In this document: positions 41,041 through 51,116 of the stretch, one piece after another
Numbering within the stretch: position 1 is the first letter of the stretch
How the letters are laid out: each line of letters begins with the position of its first letter
NCBI RefSeq assembly: GCF_002951615.1
Contig: NZ_CP019065.1
Span: 1-64,000 of the forward strand
Length of the DNA: 64,000 bases
Origin: Rahnella sikkimica
Lineage (GTDB): Bacteria; Pseudomonadota; Gammaproteobacteria; Enterobacterales; Enterobacteriaceae
Reading direction: 5' to 3'
Notes under the pieces: generated by a model
What the model saw: the letters and a program-made list of their open reading frames with translations, nothing else
What the model was told of the DNA's origin: nothing
Database searches by the model: none
Translations under genes and position numbers: made by a program

Positions 41041-44000
41041 ATGGAACACCCTGAACCTGAAATGCGCATCTGGCTGGCCATCCCCCATGATGAACGCCAG
41101 ACGGCCGTCACTGCAGGCGGCAAACTGGCCGATGGCCTCAACGCCATTATCTGGAGTAAAGAAGAGCAGTTATGGTATGCCCGCCCCGGCGCAGACCCCG
41201 AACGTATCAAACCCTGGCTGCCTGACCGCACACTTCGAAGCGGAGGCGGAGATCCAGCATCCGAATTTTATGATGCGATGACCTCGGAAGGCCTGATCCT
41301 TAAGGGGTTGCCGGTGATGGATGGCAAACGTCACCGCGTGGCCACGTTGGAAGATAAATCCGGCAAACAGAGTGGCGTCTACCGGGGATTTCTTGACGGA
41401 CGACCTGCCGGCTGGTTCATCAACTATCACCGTGCAGAAACCGAAAAGAGCGTGACCAACTGGAAGGCCAGCGGCGGAGAAGCGGATCCGCACGTACGGC
41501 TGCATATCCGTGCGGTTATGCAGCAATCTCAGGACGACGCGGCGCGGGAAAGAGCGGCGACCTATGCGACACAAACCGCGAAAGCCCACGCGCTGTATGA
41601 CCGTTTGCCACCTGCAGACCCCGCGCATCCTTATCTTCAGCGAAAAGCCATTACACCCACGGATGACCTGCGGCAAACCCGCAACGGTGCCCTGGTAGTC
41701 CCTTTTTATGACGTATACGGGGCCTTTCAGACCCTCCAGTACATTCCGCCTGAAGGCGATAAATACCTGTTTAAGGATGCGCCCAAAGTCGGGCACTACC
41801 TGGTGGTGGGCGGGGCGCTGCGTAACGGCGACCCCATCCTTTACGCAGAGGGCTACGCTACGGCGCGTAGCCTGTCGATGGTCACCGACCGCCCGGTCGT
41901 GATGACCATCGACGCTGGCAACATGCTGGCGGTGGCCGGCGTGCTTAAGGCGAGCTACCCCGACAGTCCGCACCTGTTTATGGCCGATGTCGACCACGCA
42001 AAAGAAATAAACAAGGGTGTGCTTTCTGCCGAACGCGCGGCGGCTGTCACTGGCGGCATCGTACTGTTGCCGGACCTGACAGCCGCTGAAATCGAGCGCG
42101 GCTATACCGACTTCAATGACCTGCACGTGTTCCGCGGAGTTGACCGCCTGCGTGAGACGCTGCTTCCCGCTATTGCTCAGGCTCTTGAGCAGCTCAACGA
42201 TAAGGATACCTCCATGGCCACACCTGATGACGCTCAGCCTGCGCCGGATAATCTTGCCGCCGCGACCCCGGATGCCGCAGTGGACTCCACTCCGCCCCGC
42301 CGGCCCGGTACGGCTAAAGAAAAAACGTACGAAATACTGAAGTTACGCGATGAAGGGCTGAAGCCCGCGCAGATTGCGGAGCAGCTAGGCATCGGCCAGA
42401 CCAGCGTTTACCGCATTCTGAAGGCGCAGCAGCCTGAAGCCGCAGTGCCAGAACCGGCAGCGGCAGACATGCCAGCCGGCGGGGGTAACGATTTACCCGC
42501 TGCGCCCCCTGCGACTGAGCGTGAAACTATCACCCTGTACCATGGCTCACCTGCCACCTTTAGTGCCATTGACGCTGAAAAAATAGGGTCAGGTCAGAAC
42601 TTTATGGGGCGGGGATTTTATACAGATACATCTGTTATAGGCTTGCACTATGCGATGGAGGAAATAAATCATCCGGACTATCACGTTTATGAATTAGAAA
42701 TACCTTCTCACTCGATTATTTTAGATCGCTGGGACAGTTCATCACTGACGGACGCATTGCGTGAGCGAATCAGAGAAGCCGGTAAAACGTTTGATCAGCA
42801 ACGTATAGAGAAAGGGGATACTTCACGGTTGGGGATCGGAGATTCACTGGCCGACTGCGAGAAAATAGATGCGACATTTTTTATGCACGCCAGCAGCCCC
42901 GAAGGTATGCGTATTCTTAATGAGGCAGGGATCGATGCCCTGAAAGACAATAGTTATATAGCCATTATCAACACAGATCTGATTGATAACCTTCGGTTGC
43001 GTTCTGCAGTAGGGACTATAAGAACCGAAATGACGCAATACATTGATAAGGCGTTAGGTAATGCCGTTCAGGACGCCTCAAAACTGTCAGATATCCTGCA
43101 GGAAAAACCGGATGTTTCAATTCATTATGATGCCATCCGTTCAGAACTGGTCAGTCTGGCAAAGGCTCAGAATAAGCCAGAAGAAGCAGAAAGGCTGACC
43201 GCTCTGCTTACGCATACTTTGGTTGAAACTATTGATAGCACCCCTGACAGAAAAACAACTATTACCCCGTTAAACCGGCTGTATGCGGAAGCAATAAGAA
43301 GCCTTGGCCTGAATCACGATAATAGTTCTGCAACGCTGGGTCACCTGATTGATAGCGCTGTTATCAACATTAATCCTCACCATAAACCTGTTGCTGACCC
43401 GGTTAAACCAGAATCAGCTGCAGCTGACGCGACGTCTGCCCCTGAGTCGGTCGTTGCGCCGCCGGTGATTCAGGGCGAGCTGCGCGAGGCGCTGGATGCA
43501 TCAGGAGAGGTGGTTGATGCCCCGACCTATGCCGGGGCTACTCTGGAGCAGATGGCTGCGCAGGCCCGTCACGATACGGACTTTGCCAGACAGCAAGCGG
43601 TGTCAGAAACAACATTATCCGCTGCACCTGCTGCTGCGGCTGAATTACCCGCGACAAATGCACAGGATTTGGCGTCGCAGGTGCAGGCATTGTCTCAGCA
43701 GGGCCGTTCTCTGGTTCAGATTGCCGCAGAGCTGAACCTCGGCGTGAGTCAGACACATCGTCTGCTGCAAACGCTGGAGTCACCGGCGGTACCGGATACG
43801 GCGACGTCTGATTTACCGATTTCAGCAGAAAGCTTACCCGTCTCACCGGGCGCTGAAACCTCTGTTGCACCTCAGCCGGCGACGATGAATACAGGAGCCG
43901 AAGAGGCAATCTCTCCTCTTAATACGGCGCAGGCAGAAAGGGCTGAAAGTGAACCTGCCCAGACAGCAGGCGAGGCGGTAAATCAGACCGAAGCATTCCT

Positions 44001-45930
44001 CGATGATCGGGTGCGCGATATCGAGATGCCGTATCCGCCTCGTGATGGTGGTAGAAAAAGTGAGTTCACAGACGAATTTTCTGACGTTGAGCTACGTATG
44101 CGAACGTTGCTCAGTAATGCCGATACATTGAACGCTGAACAATTCGCTACGCAGTTTTCCAAGCTTGTGATCGAACGCAAAGCTCACACTGGGATAGGGA
44201 TGAGCTCAGATGAGTCTGACGCGGGGATCTACCCAGACGAAGTTTGCATCGCGCTTGAAAAGCAGCTGGAAGCGAAGATGGAGCAGAAGTTTGACAGTGA
44301 GACCGTTGCCCCTGCTGCCTCTGTGCCTGGAGAAAAAGATGCCATTCTGACCGGACCGCGCCGCATGACACCGTCGGATGAGCCGGTGCCAGAAGCGCTC
44401 AGGCGCATCGACCTGGATAAGCTGCTGAGCCGCATGACGGATGAACTGCATCCTGATGGTAAAAGTGTGCTCTTTAAGCTCGACGGTGAGCATGCCTTTA
44501 CCGATTACGGCAATCGCCTGGTGATGGCGGAGGGAGCCAGTCATCACGAAGAGAAAGTGCTGGCGGCGCTCCTGACGGCCGCCCAGTACTATCACGGGCG
44601 CATCGAGCTGACGGGGAGTGATGCCTTTAAGTCTTATGCCATCAGCCTCATCGTGGCACACAATTTGGACGTCACGATGAAAGTGGCCTCCCAGCAGGCT
44701 GAACTGACCGCCGCGCGCCGCGCAACCGGGCAACCCGACGCCCCCGCCGATGCGGTTGCCGGGACTGACCCAGGGCCCGCACCGATAAACCCCCAGTCAG
44801 ACCGGGCATCAGCGCCGACAGCCCCACCAACAGAACCCGCTGTGGCAACCCGTACTGAACCAGTGACAGCGTCACGAGGTAATGCGTCGACAGTGCCGGA
44901 GACGCCGCCTGAAAAAGAAACTTCCACCATTAAACCGTCCGTGCATACCCCAGCTGAAAAAGCCCGCGAGCCGGTTACTGGCAAGGTCACTGCCTGCGGG
45001 CAGGCGCCGTTCCGTTTCGAGGCCGGCGAGTCCGAAAGCACCTTTATTACCTTGCGCAGTAAAGAAGGATCCCAGACATTTTGGGGCAAGGAGCTGGCCG
45101 GACTTTTGCGTGAAACCCGACTGGAACCCGGACGCATGGTCACGCTGCAATGGCATGGGAAACAGCCCGTCACCGTCAAGGTCCCCAAAAAGGATCAGAA
45201 CGGCGTAGTGATGCGCTATGACTCGGTCGACACCCACCGTAACCAGTGGTCCCTGACGCCGGTCGGCGGGGATCGGGTGCAGACCGGCAACGACCAACTG
45301 GTGACAATGGCCGCGTTTGATGCTGCACGCTTTACACAGGTTCAGCACGCTGTAGTCACCCGCCTGGGGCTGGACATGCCCGCTCCACCGGTGCCGGCAG
45401 ACGGCCTGTACTGGCTGCGACCTGACGGGCAGGGGAGTCAGAACCCGGGCGATGCGCTCTCCGCCCCCCGACCTGAGATTAACGATAAAGCCGGTGCGCC
45501 CGTGATGTCATCGTGGGCAGAAGACGGTTCGGTTGACCTCTATCTGGTCCAGGGCGACGGTCATTACCTGCAGGGCGTGGTGCGCCGTGAAGGCGAGTAT
45601 CAGCACGTGCTGGTGAGTCTGTCAGGCAATAAAGAGGCGCCGCCGATGGTATTCAATGTGCTCACGCCAGACGGTGCAGTGCCGATTGGTAGCGGGAATG
45701 GCATCAATCGCGCAAACGGCAATCCTGTTCCACGGGAAAACCTTGTTGTGCATTTACAAGGGGATGAACAACGGCGGATTGCCAAACTGGAAGCCCCGTC
45801 AGATATGTCACCCGCACTGCACGCCCGCCTCGGTTTTGATGAGCGTTACAAAGCTGAGGCGGCTTTCCCAAAGGAGTGGCCGGCGGCGGCACCTCAGGCG
45901 GCGCCGGTTACGCCGCCGCGTCCGGTTTAA
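41041..45930 (+). CDS. Giant TOPRIM primase with ADP-ribosyltransferase-like domain
   Basis: 1629 residues. Domains in order: DUF5710-like (about 7-60); TOPRIM primase (about 200-375) with the Glu in LYAEGYATA and DxD in MADVDHAKE; helix-turn-helix (about 425-460, LKPAQIAEQLGIGQTSVYRI); ART-like domain (about 494-660: TLYHGSP with His, GRGFYTDT with Tyr, closing AGIDALKDNSYIAIIN); a second HTH (about 880-905); an LPD7 domain (about 1115-1220); and a C-terminal region. It occupies the sog position of R64, whose primase is carried into the recipient. The ART block uses ATA, TTA and AGA codons unlike its surroundings, so it looks inserted. A second role in the recipient is possible. Confidence 0.85.
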   Translation: MEHPEPEMRIWLAIPHDERQTAVTAGGKLADGLNAIIWSKEEQLWYARPGADPERIKPWLPDRTLRSGGGDPASEFYDAMTSEGLILKGLPVMDGKRHRVATLEDKSGKQSGVYRGFLDGRPAGWFINYHRAETEKSVTNWKASGGEADPHVRLHIRAVMQQSQDDAARERAATYATQTAKAHALYDRLPPADPAHPYLQRKAITPTDDLRQTRNGALVVPFYDVYGAFQTLQYIPPEGDKYLFKDAPKVGHYLVVGGALRNGDPILYAEGYATARSLSMVTDRPVVMTIDAGNMLAVAGVLKASYPDSPHLFMADVDHAKEINKGVLSAERAAAVTGGIVLLPDLTAAEIERGYTDFNDLHVFRGVDRLRETLLPAIAQALEQLNDKDTSMATPDDAQPAPDNLAAATPDAAVDSTPPRRPGTAKEKTYEILKLRDEGLKPAQIAEQLGIGQTSVYRILKAQQPEAAVPEPAAADMPAGGGNDLPAAPPATERETITLYHGSPATFSAIDAEKIGSGQNFMGRGFYTDTSVIGLHYAMEEINHPDYHVYELEIPSHSIILDRWDSSSLTDALRERIREAGKTFDQQRIEKGDTSRLGIGDSLADCEKIDATFFMHASSPEGMRILNEAGIDALKDNSYIAIINTDLIDNLRLRSAVGTIRTEMTQYIDKALGNAVQDASKLSDILQEKPDVSIHYDAIRSELVSLAKAQNKPEEAERLTALLTHTLVETIDSTPDRKTTITPLNRLYAEAIRSLGLNHDNSSATLGHLIDSAVININPHHKPVADPVKPESAAADATSAPESVVAPPVIQGELREALDASGEVVDAPTYAGATLEQMAAQARHDTDFARQQAVSETTLSAAPAAAAELPATNAQDLASQVQALSQQGRSLVQIAAELNLGVSQTHRLLQTLESPAVPDTATSDLPISAESLPVSPGAETSVAPQPATMNTGAEEAISPLNTAQAERAESEPAQTAGEAVNQTEAFLDDRVRDIEMPYPPRDGGRKSEFTDEFSDVELRMRTLLSNADTLNAEQFATQFSKLVIERKAHTGIGMSSDESDAGIYPDEVCIALEKQLEAKMEQKFDSETVAPAASVPGEKDAILTGPRRMTPSDEPVPEALRRIDLDKLLSRMTDELHPDGKSVLFKLDGEHAFTDYGNRLVMAEGASHHEEKVLAALLTAAQYYHGRIELTGSDAFKSYAISLIVAHNLDVTMKVASQQAELTAARRATGQPDAPADAVAGTDPGPAPINPQSDRASAPTAPPTEPAVATRTEPVTASRGNASTVPETPPEKETSTIKPSVHTPAEKAREPVTGKVTACGQAPFRFEAGESESTFITLRSKEGSQTFWGKELAGLLRETRLEPGRMVTLQWHGKQPVTVKVPKKDQNGVVMRYDSVDTHRNQWSLTPVGGDRVQTGNDQLVTMAAFDAARFTQVQHAVVTRLGLDMPAPPVPADGLYWLRPDGQGSQNPGDALSAPRPEINDKAGAPVMSSWAEDGSVDLYLVQGDGHYLQGVVRREGEYQHVLVSLSGNKEAPPMVFNVLTPDGAVPIGSGNGINRANGNPVPRENLVVHLQGDEQRRIAKLEAPSDMSPALHARLGFDERYKAEAAFPKEWPAAAPQAAPVTPPRPV

Positions 45931-45955
45931 TTCTTGACCCTTCCGGGAGCTTTAC

Positions 45956-46306
45956 ATGAAAAAACACACCCTGACCGCTGCGCTTGCAGCGGTTCTCTTT
46001 TGTGTCCCGCTCACCGGCATCGCGGCTACATGCCGCGCCGGTAGCGCCGCACAGACCGGCAGTGATGCCGGCTATAACGCGGCGAAAAAAGCCAGCGATG
46101 CCTGGTCAGCACGGGAAAGTCAGACCTCAGATCAGCTGCAAAACTGCCTGTCGGGCATCCGCAATATCTCCATCAGCCTGCCAAATCTGCCCAGCCTGCA
46201 GGACATCATGAATCAGGCGTCGGAAAAGGTCTGCAGTGCGATGACGGACAAAATCAACAGCAACCTGCCGGACAATATCGATCCCTGGCAGTCATTCGGT
46301 CAGTAA
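45956..46306 (+). CDS. traL: TraL, small exported protein
   Basis: 116 residues with a signal peptide (TLTAALAAVLFCVPLTGIAA). The mature part is helical and has three cysteines. Length and place (after the primase, before traM) fit IncI TraL, whose role is not well defined. Ribosome site GGGAG. Confidence 0.75.
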   Translation: MKKHTLTAALAAVLFCVPLTGIAATCRAGSAAQTGSDAGYNAAKKASDAWSARESQTSDQLQNCLSGIRNISISLPNLPSLQDIMNQASEKVCSAMTDKINSNLPDNIDPWQSFGQ

Positions 46307-46315
46307 GGAGCCCGT

Positions 46316-47008
46316 ATGCATTCCCCTGAAACACAAGCCCCGGCGGCGGCACAGGCCCCTGATGCTATTCCCGATGCGCAGGCCTATGCGCCTGCGCTGA
46401 CGGCGCAGCATGAGCGGGCACTCGGTGCGGCCTTCGCGCACCGCTGCCTGTCGGCGCTGATCTGGAGCGGCAGCGCGAATGTTGTGCTGGCCATGGTCGC
46501 CGCGGTGCTCATCTGGATGGTGTACCACCCACCCACCAAATACTTTGCCACCGAACAGGGCCGACTTACGCAGGCCTACCCGCTGGACCAGCCGGCCTGG
46601 AGTGAAAGCGACGTCTCACAGTTCGGTGCAGATACCATCCGTGACGGCTTCACCCTCGATTTTGTGCATTACCGCAATCAGATGACTGCCGTTTCTCCGC
46701 GTTTCTCTGAAGAAGGGTTCGTGGGCTACAACCAGGCGCTGACCAGTTCCAACGTACTGGCTGCGGTACGCGATAAGCGAATGAACCTGACGACGTCGAC
46801 CGAACCCGGCGTCATTACGAGCCGTGGTGTCATCAACGGGCGCTACGCCTGGGAATTCCAATATCCCGTGACGTTACGTCTGCAAGGGCAAAATTCTAAC
46901 AGTCCGCCGCTGCGCTACATCTTTACGTTGCGCATCCAACAGGCTGACGTCCGCTTCAAGCCGCAGGGCCTCGAAGTGACACAGACCATCACCAACAACG
47001 CGGGATAA
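46316..47008 (+). CDS. traM: TraM (DotI/IcmL-like inner-membrane protein)
   Basis: 230 residues. A cytoplasmic N-terminus, one membrane helix at about residues 58-78 (ANVVLAMVAAVLIWMVY), and a periplasmic IcmL domain (DTIRDGFTLDFVHYRNQM, FPVTLRLQGQN-type strands). It is part of the inner-membrane complex. Confidence 0.9.
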   Translation: MHSPETQAPAAAQAPDAIPDAQAYAPALTAQHERALGAAFAHRCLSALIWSGSANVVLAMVAAVLIWMVYHPPTKYFATEQGRLTQAYPLDQPAWSESDVSQFGADTIRDGFTLDFVHYRNQMTAVSPRFSEEGFVGYNQALTSSNVLAAVRDKRMNLTTSTEPGVITSRGVINGRYAWEFQYPVTLRLQGQNSNSPPLRYIFTLRIQQADVRFKPQGLEVTQTITNNAG

Positions 47009-47018
47009 GGACTTAAAC

Positions 47019-47969
47019 ATGAGAACGTTACGTTATCTGCCGCTGTGGTTCGCCCTTTCTGGCAGCGCCGTGGCGGCTGACTCGCCACCCACACCTGCTG
47101 CCGGGCAAACGGCGGCCTCCGCAGGCACCGCGCAGACGGCGGCAAGCAGAGGGCCGCAACCGGGAGACGCGTTGCCACCCCCAACCTCGGCGCAGTATGA
47201 CCAGGCAGAGGCCTCGGTGGCACCGTTGTCCGCCGAAGAAATCCGCCGCTTGCGTCAATTACAGTCCGAGCAGGAGAGGGCCATGGCCACGCCGGGCGTC
47301 ACGGCGGTGCCGCGCATCAGTGCGCAGACCGTGAGCCTGGCACCGGGGGCCAGTCTGCCGCTGGTACGTAATGCGGTGAACTGGCCGGCTACGGTCAGCT
47401 TTATCGACAGCACGGGGGCACCCTGGAAAATTCTCGCTCAACCGATCAGCGGCTCGCCAGATATTGACGTGAAGTGGACGCCTGGGGCGTCAGCTATGAC
47501 GATTATTGCGAAGCGGGACTTTGTGAGTACCAGCGTCACGCTGGGTCTCGACGGGCTGGCGGTGCCTATCACACTCAGTGTAATGAGCGGTGAGCCGGAT
47601 ACGGCGAAGAAAACCTGGGTGGTTGATGCGCGATTGGATTTGCGTATTCCGCGCCGCGGGCCGGGTGCGGCTGCTGATGCACCGCCACCGTCACGGATTG
47701 GACTGCATGATGATGTATTGCAGGCATTTCTGGACGGAGTGCCCCCGCAGGGCGCAAAGCGACTGAAAACCACCGGCGATGTGCCTGATACCGCCGTGTG
47801 GCAGCAGGGCGACGACCTGTATATCCGCTCGCGTGCGGACATCCGTGATGAATTCGACACCACGCTGTCATCTGCGGACGGCACGCATCTGTGGAAACTG
47901 CCTGTCACGCCGCGCGTCGCGTTCTCCGTTGACGGGCACACCGAAGCCCTCAGCATTGCTCTGGAGTGA
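47019..47969 (+). CDS. traN: TraN (DotH/IcmK-like outer-membrane core protein)
   Basis: 316 residues with a signal peptide (LPLWFALSGSAVAADSPP). Blocks LSAEEIRRLRQLQSEQERA, SLAPGASLPLVRNAVNWPAT and FIDSTGAPWKI match IcmK/DotH, a VirB9-like ring component. The stop overlaps traO (ATGA). Confidence 0.9.
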   Translation: MRTLRYLPLWFALSGSAVAADSPPTPAAGQTAASAGTAQTAASRGPQPGDALPPPTSAQYDQAEASVAPLSAEEIRRLRQLQSEQERAMATPGVTAVPRISAQTVSLAPGASLPLVRNAVNWPATVSFIDSTGAPWKILAQPISGSPDIDVKWTPGASAMTIIAKRDFVSTSVTLGLDGLAVPITLSVMSGEPDTAKKTWVVDARLDLRIPRRGPGAAADAPPPSRIGLHDDVLQAFLDGVPPQGAKRLKTTGDVPDTAVWQQGDDLYIRSRADIRDEFDTTLSSADGTHLWKLPVTPRVAFSVDGHTEALSIALE

Positions 47970-49282
47970 CTATGAGTGACCAACAAAATTCCGGCGGCCG
48001 CAACATCATGCTGATGATGAGCCTGATAGGTGCCGCTGTTATCGCCGCCGGTGGCGGGGGATACGCATTGTGGAGCTGGTATGCCAAACCTCCCGAGGCC
48101 GCCTCACGGGTTGATCTCAATCGGGTCGCCGGTACGGCGCAGAGCAGCGCACAGGAGTCGCCGGCTTACCGGGAACTGCTGCGCGAAAACAATGCACGGG
48201 GCGCACAAAGTGCAGCGGCACAAAATGGCAGCTTCATTGCCAGTATTCCGCTGCAGCAAGATGTGATTGTGCCACAGGCGACGGCATCTTCACGGTCTGC
48301 GACGCCGGTTCCGCGTCCTGCTTCGGGTCAACAAACCACAGGGCGTACGCAGGAACAGGAAAAAGCGCTGAATGAAGCGAGGCAGAAAGCCCTCGCTGGA
48401 TTGCTGGTCAGGATGCAGAAAGCCCCTACGGCTGCAGACCTGCCGGAAGCTCAGGTACTGGGGGGTAAGGATGGGGGGTGGTCTGCCTGGCGTGACTCAC
48501 TACCAGGAAGTGACGTACAGCTAGCCGCCGACCGTCGCCGGCAGGATGTGCTCAGCGGTCAGCCGCCGGTTGAAGTCGTTGCACCCTATTGGCGGGGGCC
48601 GGGGGAAATTTACACCGGCGTGAACTCTGACAACGGGGCAACACCTGTGCTGGGCCGATTTACAACCGGTCCTTATGCGGGCGCCGTGCTTAAAGCCTCA
48701 GACGGCGCGAAGCTCTCCGGGGATGGCGTCATCATCCACTTTACAACCATGGCTTTCGCCGGTCAGAACTACAAAATTGATGCCTATGCGCTGCAGGACG
48801 ACACGCTGGTCGCTAACGTTTCCACCGACGTAGAGCATCACTATTTCCGGCGCATCATCCTGCCGTCCATCCTGAAGGGCATTGGGGGGACAGGAGATTT
48901 ATATGCACAATCCAATACGCAGCTGCTGAGCAACGGCTTTAATACCGTGACGACGCGGCCGTCTACGCCGGACGCCTCGGCGGTGGCCGGCGTTATCGTC
49001 GGCGATACTGCAGGCCAGGCGGCACAGGTATTGACCAGCGATGCGGCCCGGTTGCCTGATCGCACGGTGACGGTCAATAACGGTCAGGTGGTCGCCATTC
49101 AGTTTATGCGCGGTGTCTACAGCACCGATGCGGAGGCGCCGCAGGGTGCTTCATCGACCGCCAATAGCGCTGTGGCATTCACGGGCGGTTCGTCTAATCC
49201 AAGCCCGTCTGCCGCACAGCTGCGAACGGAAACCCAGGCGCGTATTCGCGCCGCACAGCAAAAAGAAGGTGCCAATGAGTGA
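47966..49282 (+). CDS. traO: TraO (DotG/IcmE-like core channel protein)
   Basis: 438 residues. N-terminal membrane helix at about residues 12-32 (IMLMMSLIGAAVIAAGGGGY), then a coiled-coil/Ala-rich stretch, and a VirB10-like C-terminal domain from about residue 200 (VLGRFTTGPYAGAVLKASDG, FTTMAFAGQNYKIDAYALQD). Shorter than Legionella DotG, which has extra repeats. It spans the envelope. It overlaps traP by 8 bp. Confidence 0.9.
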   Translation: MTMSDQQNSGGRNIMLMMSLIGAAVIAAGGGGYALWSWYAKPPEAASRVDLNRVAGTAQSSAQESPAYRELLRENNARGAQSAAAQNGSFIASIPLQQDVIVPQATASSRSATPVPRPASGQQTTGRTQEQEKALNEARQKALAGLLVRMQKAPTAADLPEAQVLGGKDGGWSAWRDSLPGSDVQLAADRRRQDVLSGQPPVEVVAPYWRGPGEIYTGVNSDNGATPVLGRFTTGPYAGAVLKASDGAKLSGDGVIIHFTTMAFAGQNYKIDAYALQDDTLVANVSTDVEHHYFRRIILPSILKGIGGTGDLYAQSNTQLLSNGFNTVTTRPSTPDASAVAGVIVGDTAGQAAQVLTSDAARLPDRTVTVNNGQVVAIQFMRGVYSTDAEAPQGASSTANSAVAFTGGSSNPSPSAAQLRTETQARIRAAQQKEGANE

Positions 49283-50015
49283 ATTTGAGAGCTTACCGGC
49301 AGAGACCCCCGTGCCGATTGCACCGCCACCGCCATCCCGGATAAAGCAAAGCCTTCTGACCAGACCACTTATCATGGGGCTGTCCCTGCCCTGGCTGGCC
49401 GGTATCGTTATTGCGCTGGCGGGGGCCGGTTGGTACCTGTTCTGGCCGGCGTCGCCCGTATCTGATGCTGGTCAGCTGGCTTTTGGGCAACCAGCCGGTT
49501 TTCACGCCGTTCAGCCTGCACAGGCCACTGTGGTGCAGACAGGCGGACTGAACGTTCCAGCCACTACTATCGCCCGCGATGTGACCCTGGGGAGCAGCGT
49601 CCCGGAGGAAGTCGTCAAGATGATCCGCGAGGGGCGTGATTATGAGGCCGCCAACCGCGAGGCGATTTCACGATTGTCCGATACCGTGCGCGCACAGAGC
49701 GTTGCGCTGGCCGACCTGCAAAAGCAGCTGACCCAGAGCAGAGCTGAAAATGCCGCCATGGCCAACAAGCTGACCGTTCTCGAAGCCCGGCAGTCATCAC
49801 CCGTTGCGAAGGATGATAAAGCCGTGCGGCATACGGCGCGGCGCTCCGCGCTGTCTGGGATGCAGCTTGAGAGCGTGCAGGACGGCATGGCCTGGGTGAG
49901 CTGGCAGGGCCGCACCTGGGCTGTGCAGCCGGGGCAGCGCCTCGGCGGGGTCACGATTGTTGATGTCAACGCGGGCAACCGAGAAGTGATCACCAGCAGC
50001 GGCGTGCTGCACTAA
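49275..50015 (+). CDS. traP: TraP
   Basis: 246 residues from the ATG inside the traO end; a longer frame begins in traO. Proline-rich cytoplasmic start, membrane helix at about 35-60 (LPWLAGIVIALAGAGWYLFW), a coiled coil at about 130-165 (VALADLQKQLTQSRAENAAM), then a small C-terminal domain (WAVQPGQRLGGVTIVDVNAG). This layout is that of R64 TraP, which occupies the place of DotF/IcmG. Confidence 0.82.
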   Translation: MSEFESLPAETPVPIAPPPPSRIKQSLLTRPLIMGLSLPWLAGIVIALAGAGWYLFWPASPVSDAGQLAFGQPAGFHAVQPAQATVVQTGGLNVPATTIARDVTLGSSVPEEVVKMIREGRDYEAANREAISRLSDTVRAQSVALADLQKQLTQSRAENAAMANKLTVLEARQSSPVAKDDKAVRHTARRSALSGMQLESVQDGMAWVSWQGRTWAVQPGQRLGGVTIVDVNAGNREVITSSGVLH

Positions 50016-50024
50016 GGAGGCGTC

Positions 50025-50564
50025 ATGGGCAGTTCAGTTGACGGCATCACGATGCTGGCAAACCTGGCTTCAGGACTGCAGGGCGCGTTCATTCACCTCG
50101 CCTTTACGCTGGGTATTCTTTTTGCCGTCACGGGCGCCGCCGGCTACCTTGCACGACAATCGTGGCTTGCCCGTAAAGCGCCCGGACAGGCAGCCAGCGG
50201 CGGCAACATGGTGGCCTGGATACTGCTTTGCGGGGGGCTTGCAGGCTTAGATCAGCTTATTGGTGCCGCGGGGCGGCAGCTGGGATGGCAGGTTTCCTTT
50301 GATGCTATCAGTTATGTTTCCGTCGGCACGTTCGGCCAGGGCGCGGTGGCGGCCAATGCTCTGCTGACGTTGCTGCGCATGGTCGGCGTCTGGTTCTGCC
50401 TGACGGGCGTCATGCTCTGGAGGCGCTCCCAAAAAGACGGTCATACCGGCCTGTCGGCCGGTAACGATGTCAACAGCGGTACGGTGAAATTCACCATCGG
50501 CGTAATGATGGTGTGCAGCCCCTATCTGCTTAACGCTATTCAAACCTCCCTCGGCATTCACTGA
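50025..50564 (+). CDS. traQ: TraQ, polytopic membrane protein
   Basis: 179 residues with four membrane segments (about 12-35, 55-72, 100-122, 148-168). Layout and neighbours match TraQ (DotE/IcmC-like). Ribosome site AAGGAGG. Confidence 0.82.
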   Translation: MGSSVDGITMLANLASGLQGAFIHLAFTLGILFAVTGAAGYLARQSWLARKAPGQAASGGNMVAWILLCGGLAGLDQLIGAAGRQLGWQVSFDAISYVSVGTFGQGAVAANALLTLLRMVGVWFCLTGVMLWRRSQKDGHTGLSAGNDVNSGTVKFTIGVMMVCSPYLLNAIQTSLGIH

Positions 50565-50638
50565 TTTATTAACCCGTCCGGATCGGACGATTTTCTCTGG
50601 CCAACTCTGGCCGTGCTAAACCTTGAAGGAAAACTCAC

Positions 50639-51028
50639 ATGCTTACTCGCTTTTACTGCGTGGCGTTCGCGCGCGCGCTGATGCTGTCTGAATCCCTGCG
50701 TCGTCTCATTTTGCGGGGGTTGTGCGCGTATGCCGCACTCCTGTCTCCCCTGGCTCTGGCGGACGATGACCTGGCGGGCATGGCTGACTCTGTGTCACAG
50801 GGCGCCACGTCAGGTACCAAAAGTGCGCTCAACATTGCCCAGTTTATCGGTGTCCTCGGTGTCATCGGGAGCATCATTGCTCTCAAATCCATGAAAAATA
50901 ACCCTCAGGTCAAACCGTGGCACATCGGCTTGGCATTTGTTGGCGGCCTGATCCTGATTGTCATACCGCAAATCATTAAAAAGGGTCAGACCCAAATGGG
51001 CATGACGGCGGTGAGCGTCGGGGGGTGA
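50639..51028 (+). CDS. traR: TraR, small membrane protein
   Basis: 129 residues with an N-terminal signal-like segment and two further helices (IAQFIGVLGVIGSIIALKSM; IGLAFVGGLILIVIPQIIK). It fits TraR, the DotP/IcmD counterpart. R64 has traS after it; here only 88 bp separate traR from traT, so traS is absent. Confidence 0.8.
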   Translation: MLTRFYCVAFARALMLSESLRRLILRGLCAYAALLSPLALADDDLAGMADSVSQGATSGTKSALNIAQFIGVLGVIGSIIALKSMKNNPQVKPWHIGLAFVGGLILIVIPQIIKKGQTQMGMTAVSVGG

Positions 51029-51116
51029 TGGGGCGGGAAGCCGGCGGAAATTGGTCGGCTTCCTCATTTCTTTTAAACATGTCATCAGACCTCTGTTGTC
51101 TGTCTAGGAAAAAACC

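Noticed and set aside
41170..42126. 318-residue minus-strand frame inside the primase gene
   Set aside because: Shadow frame in GC-rich DNA. The plus strand carries recognisable TOPRIM motifs here.
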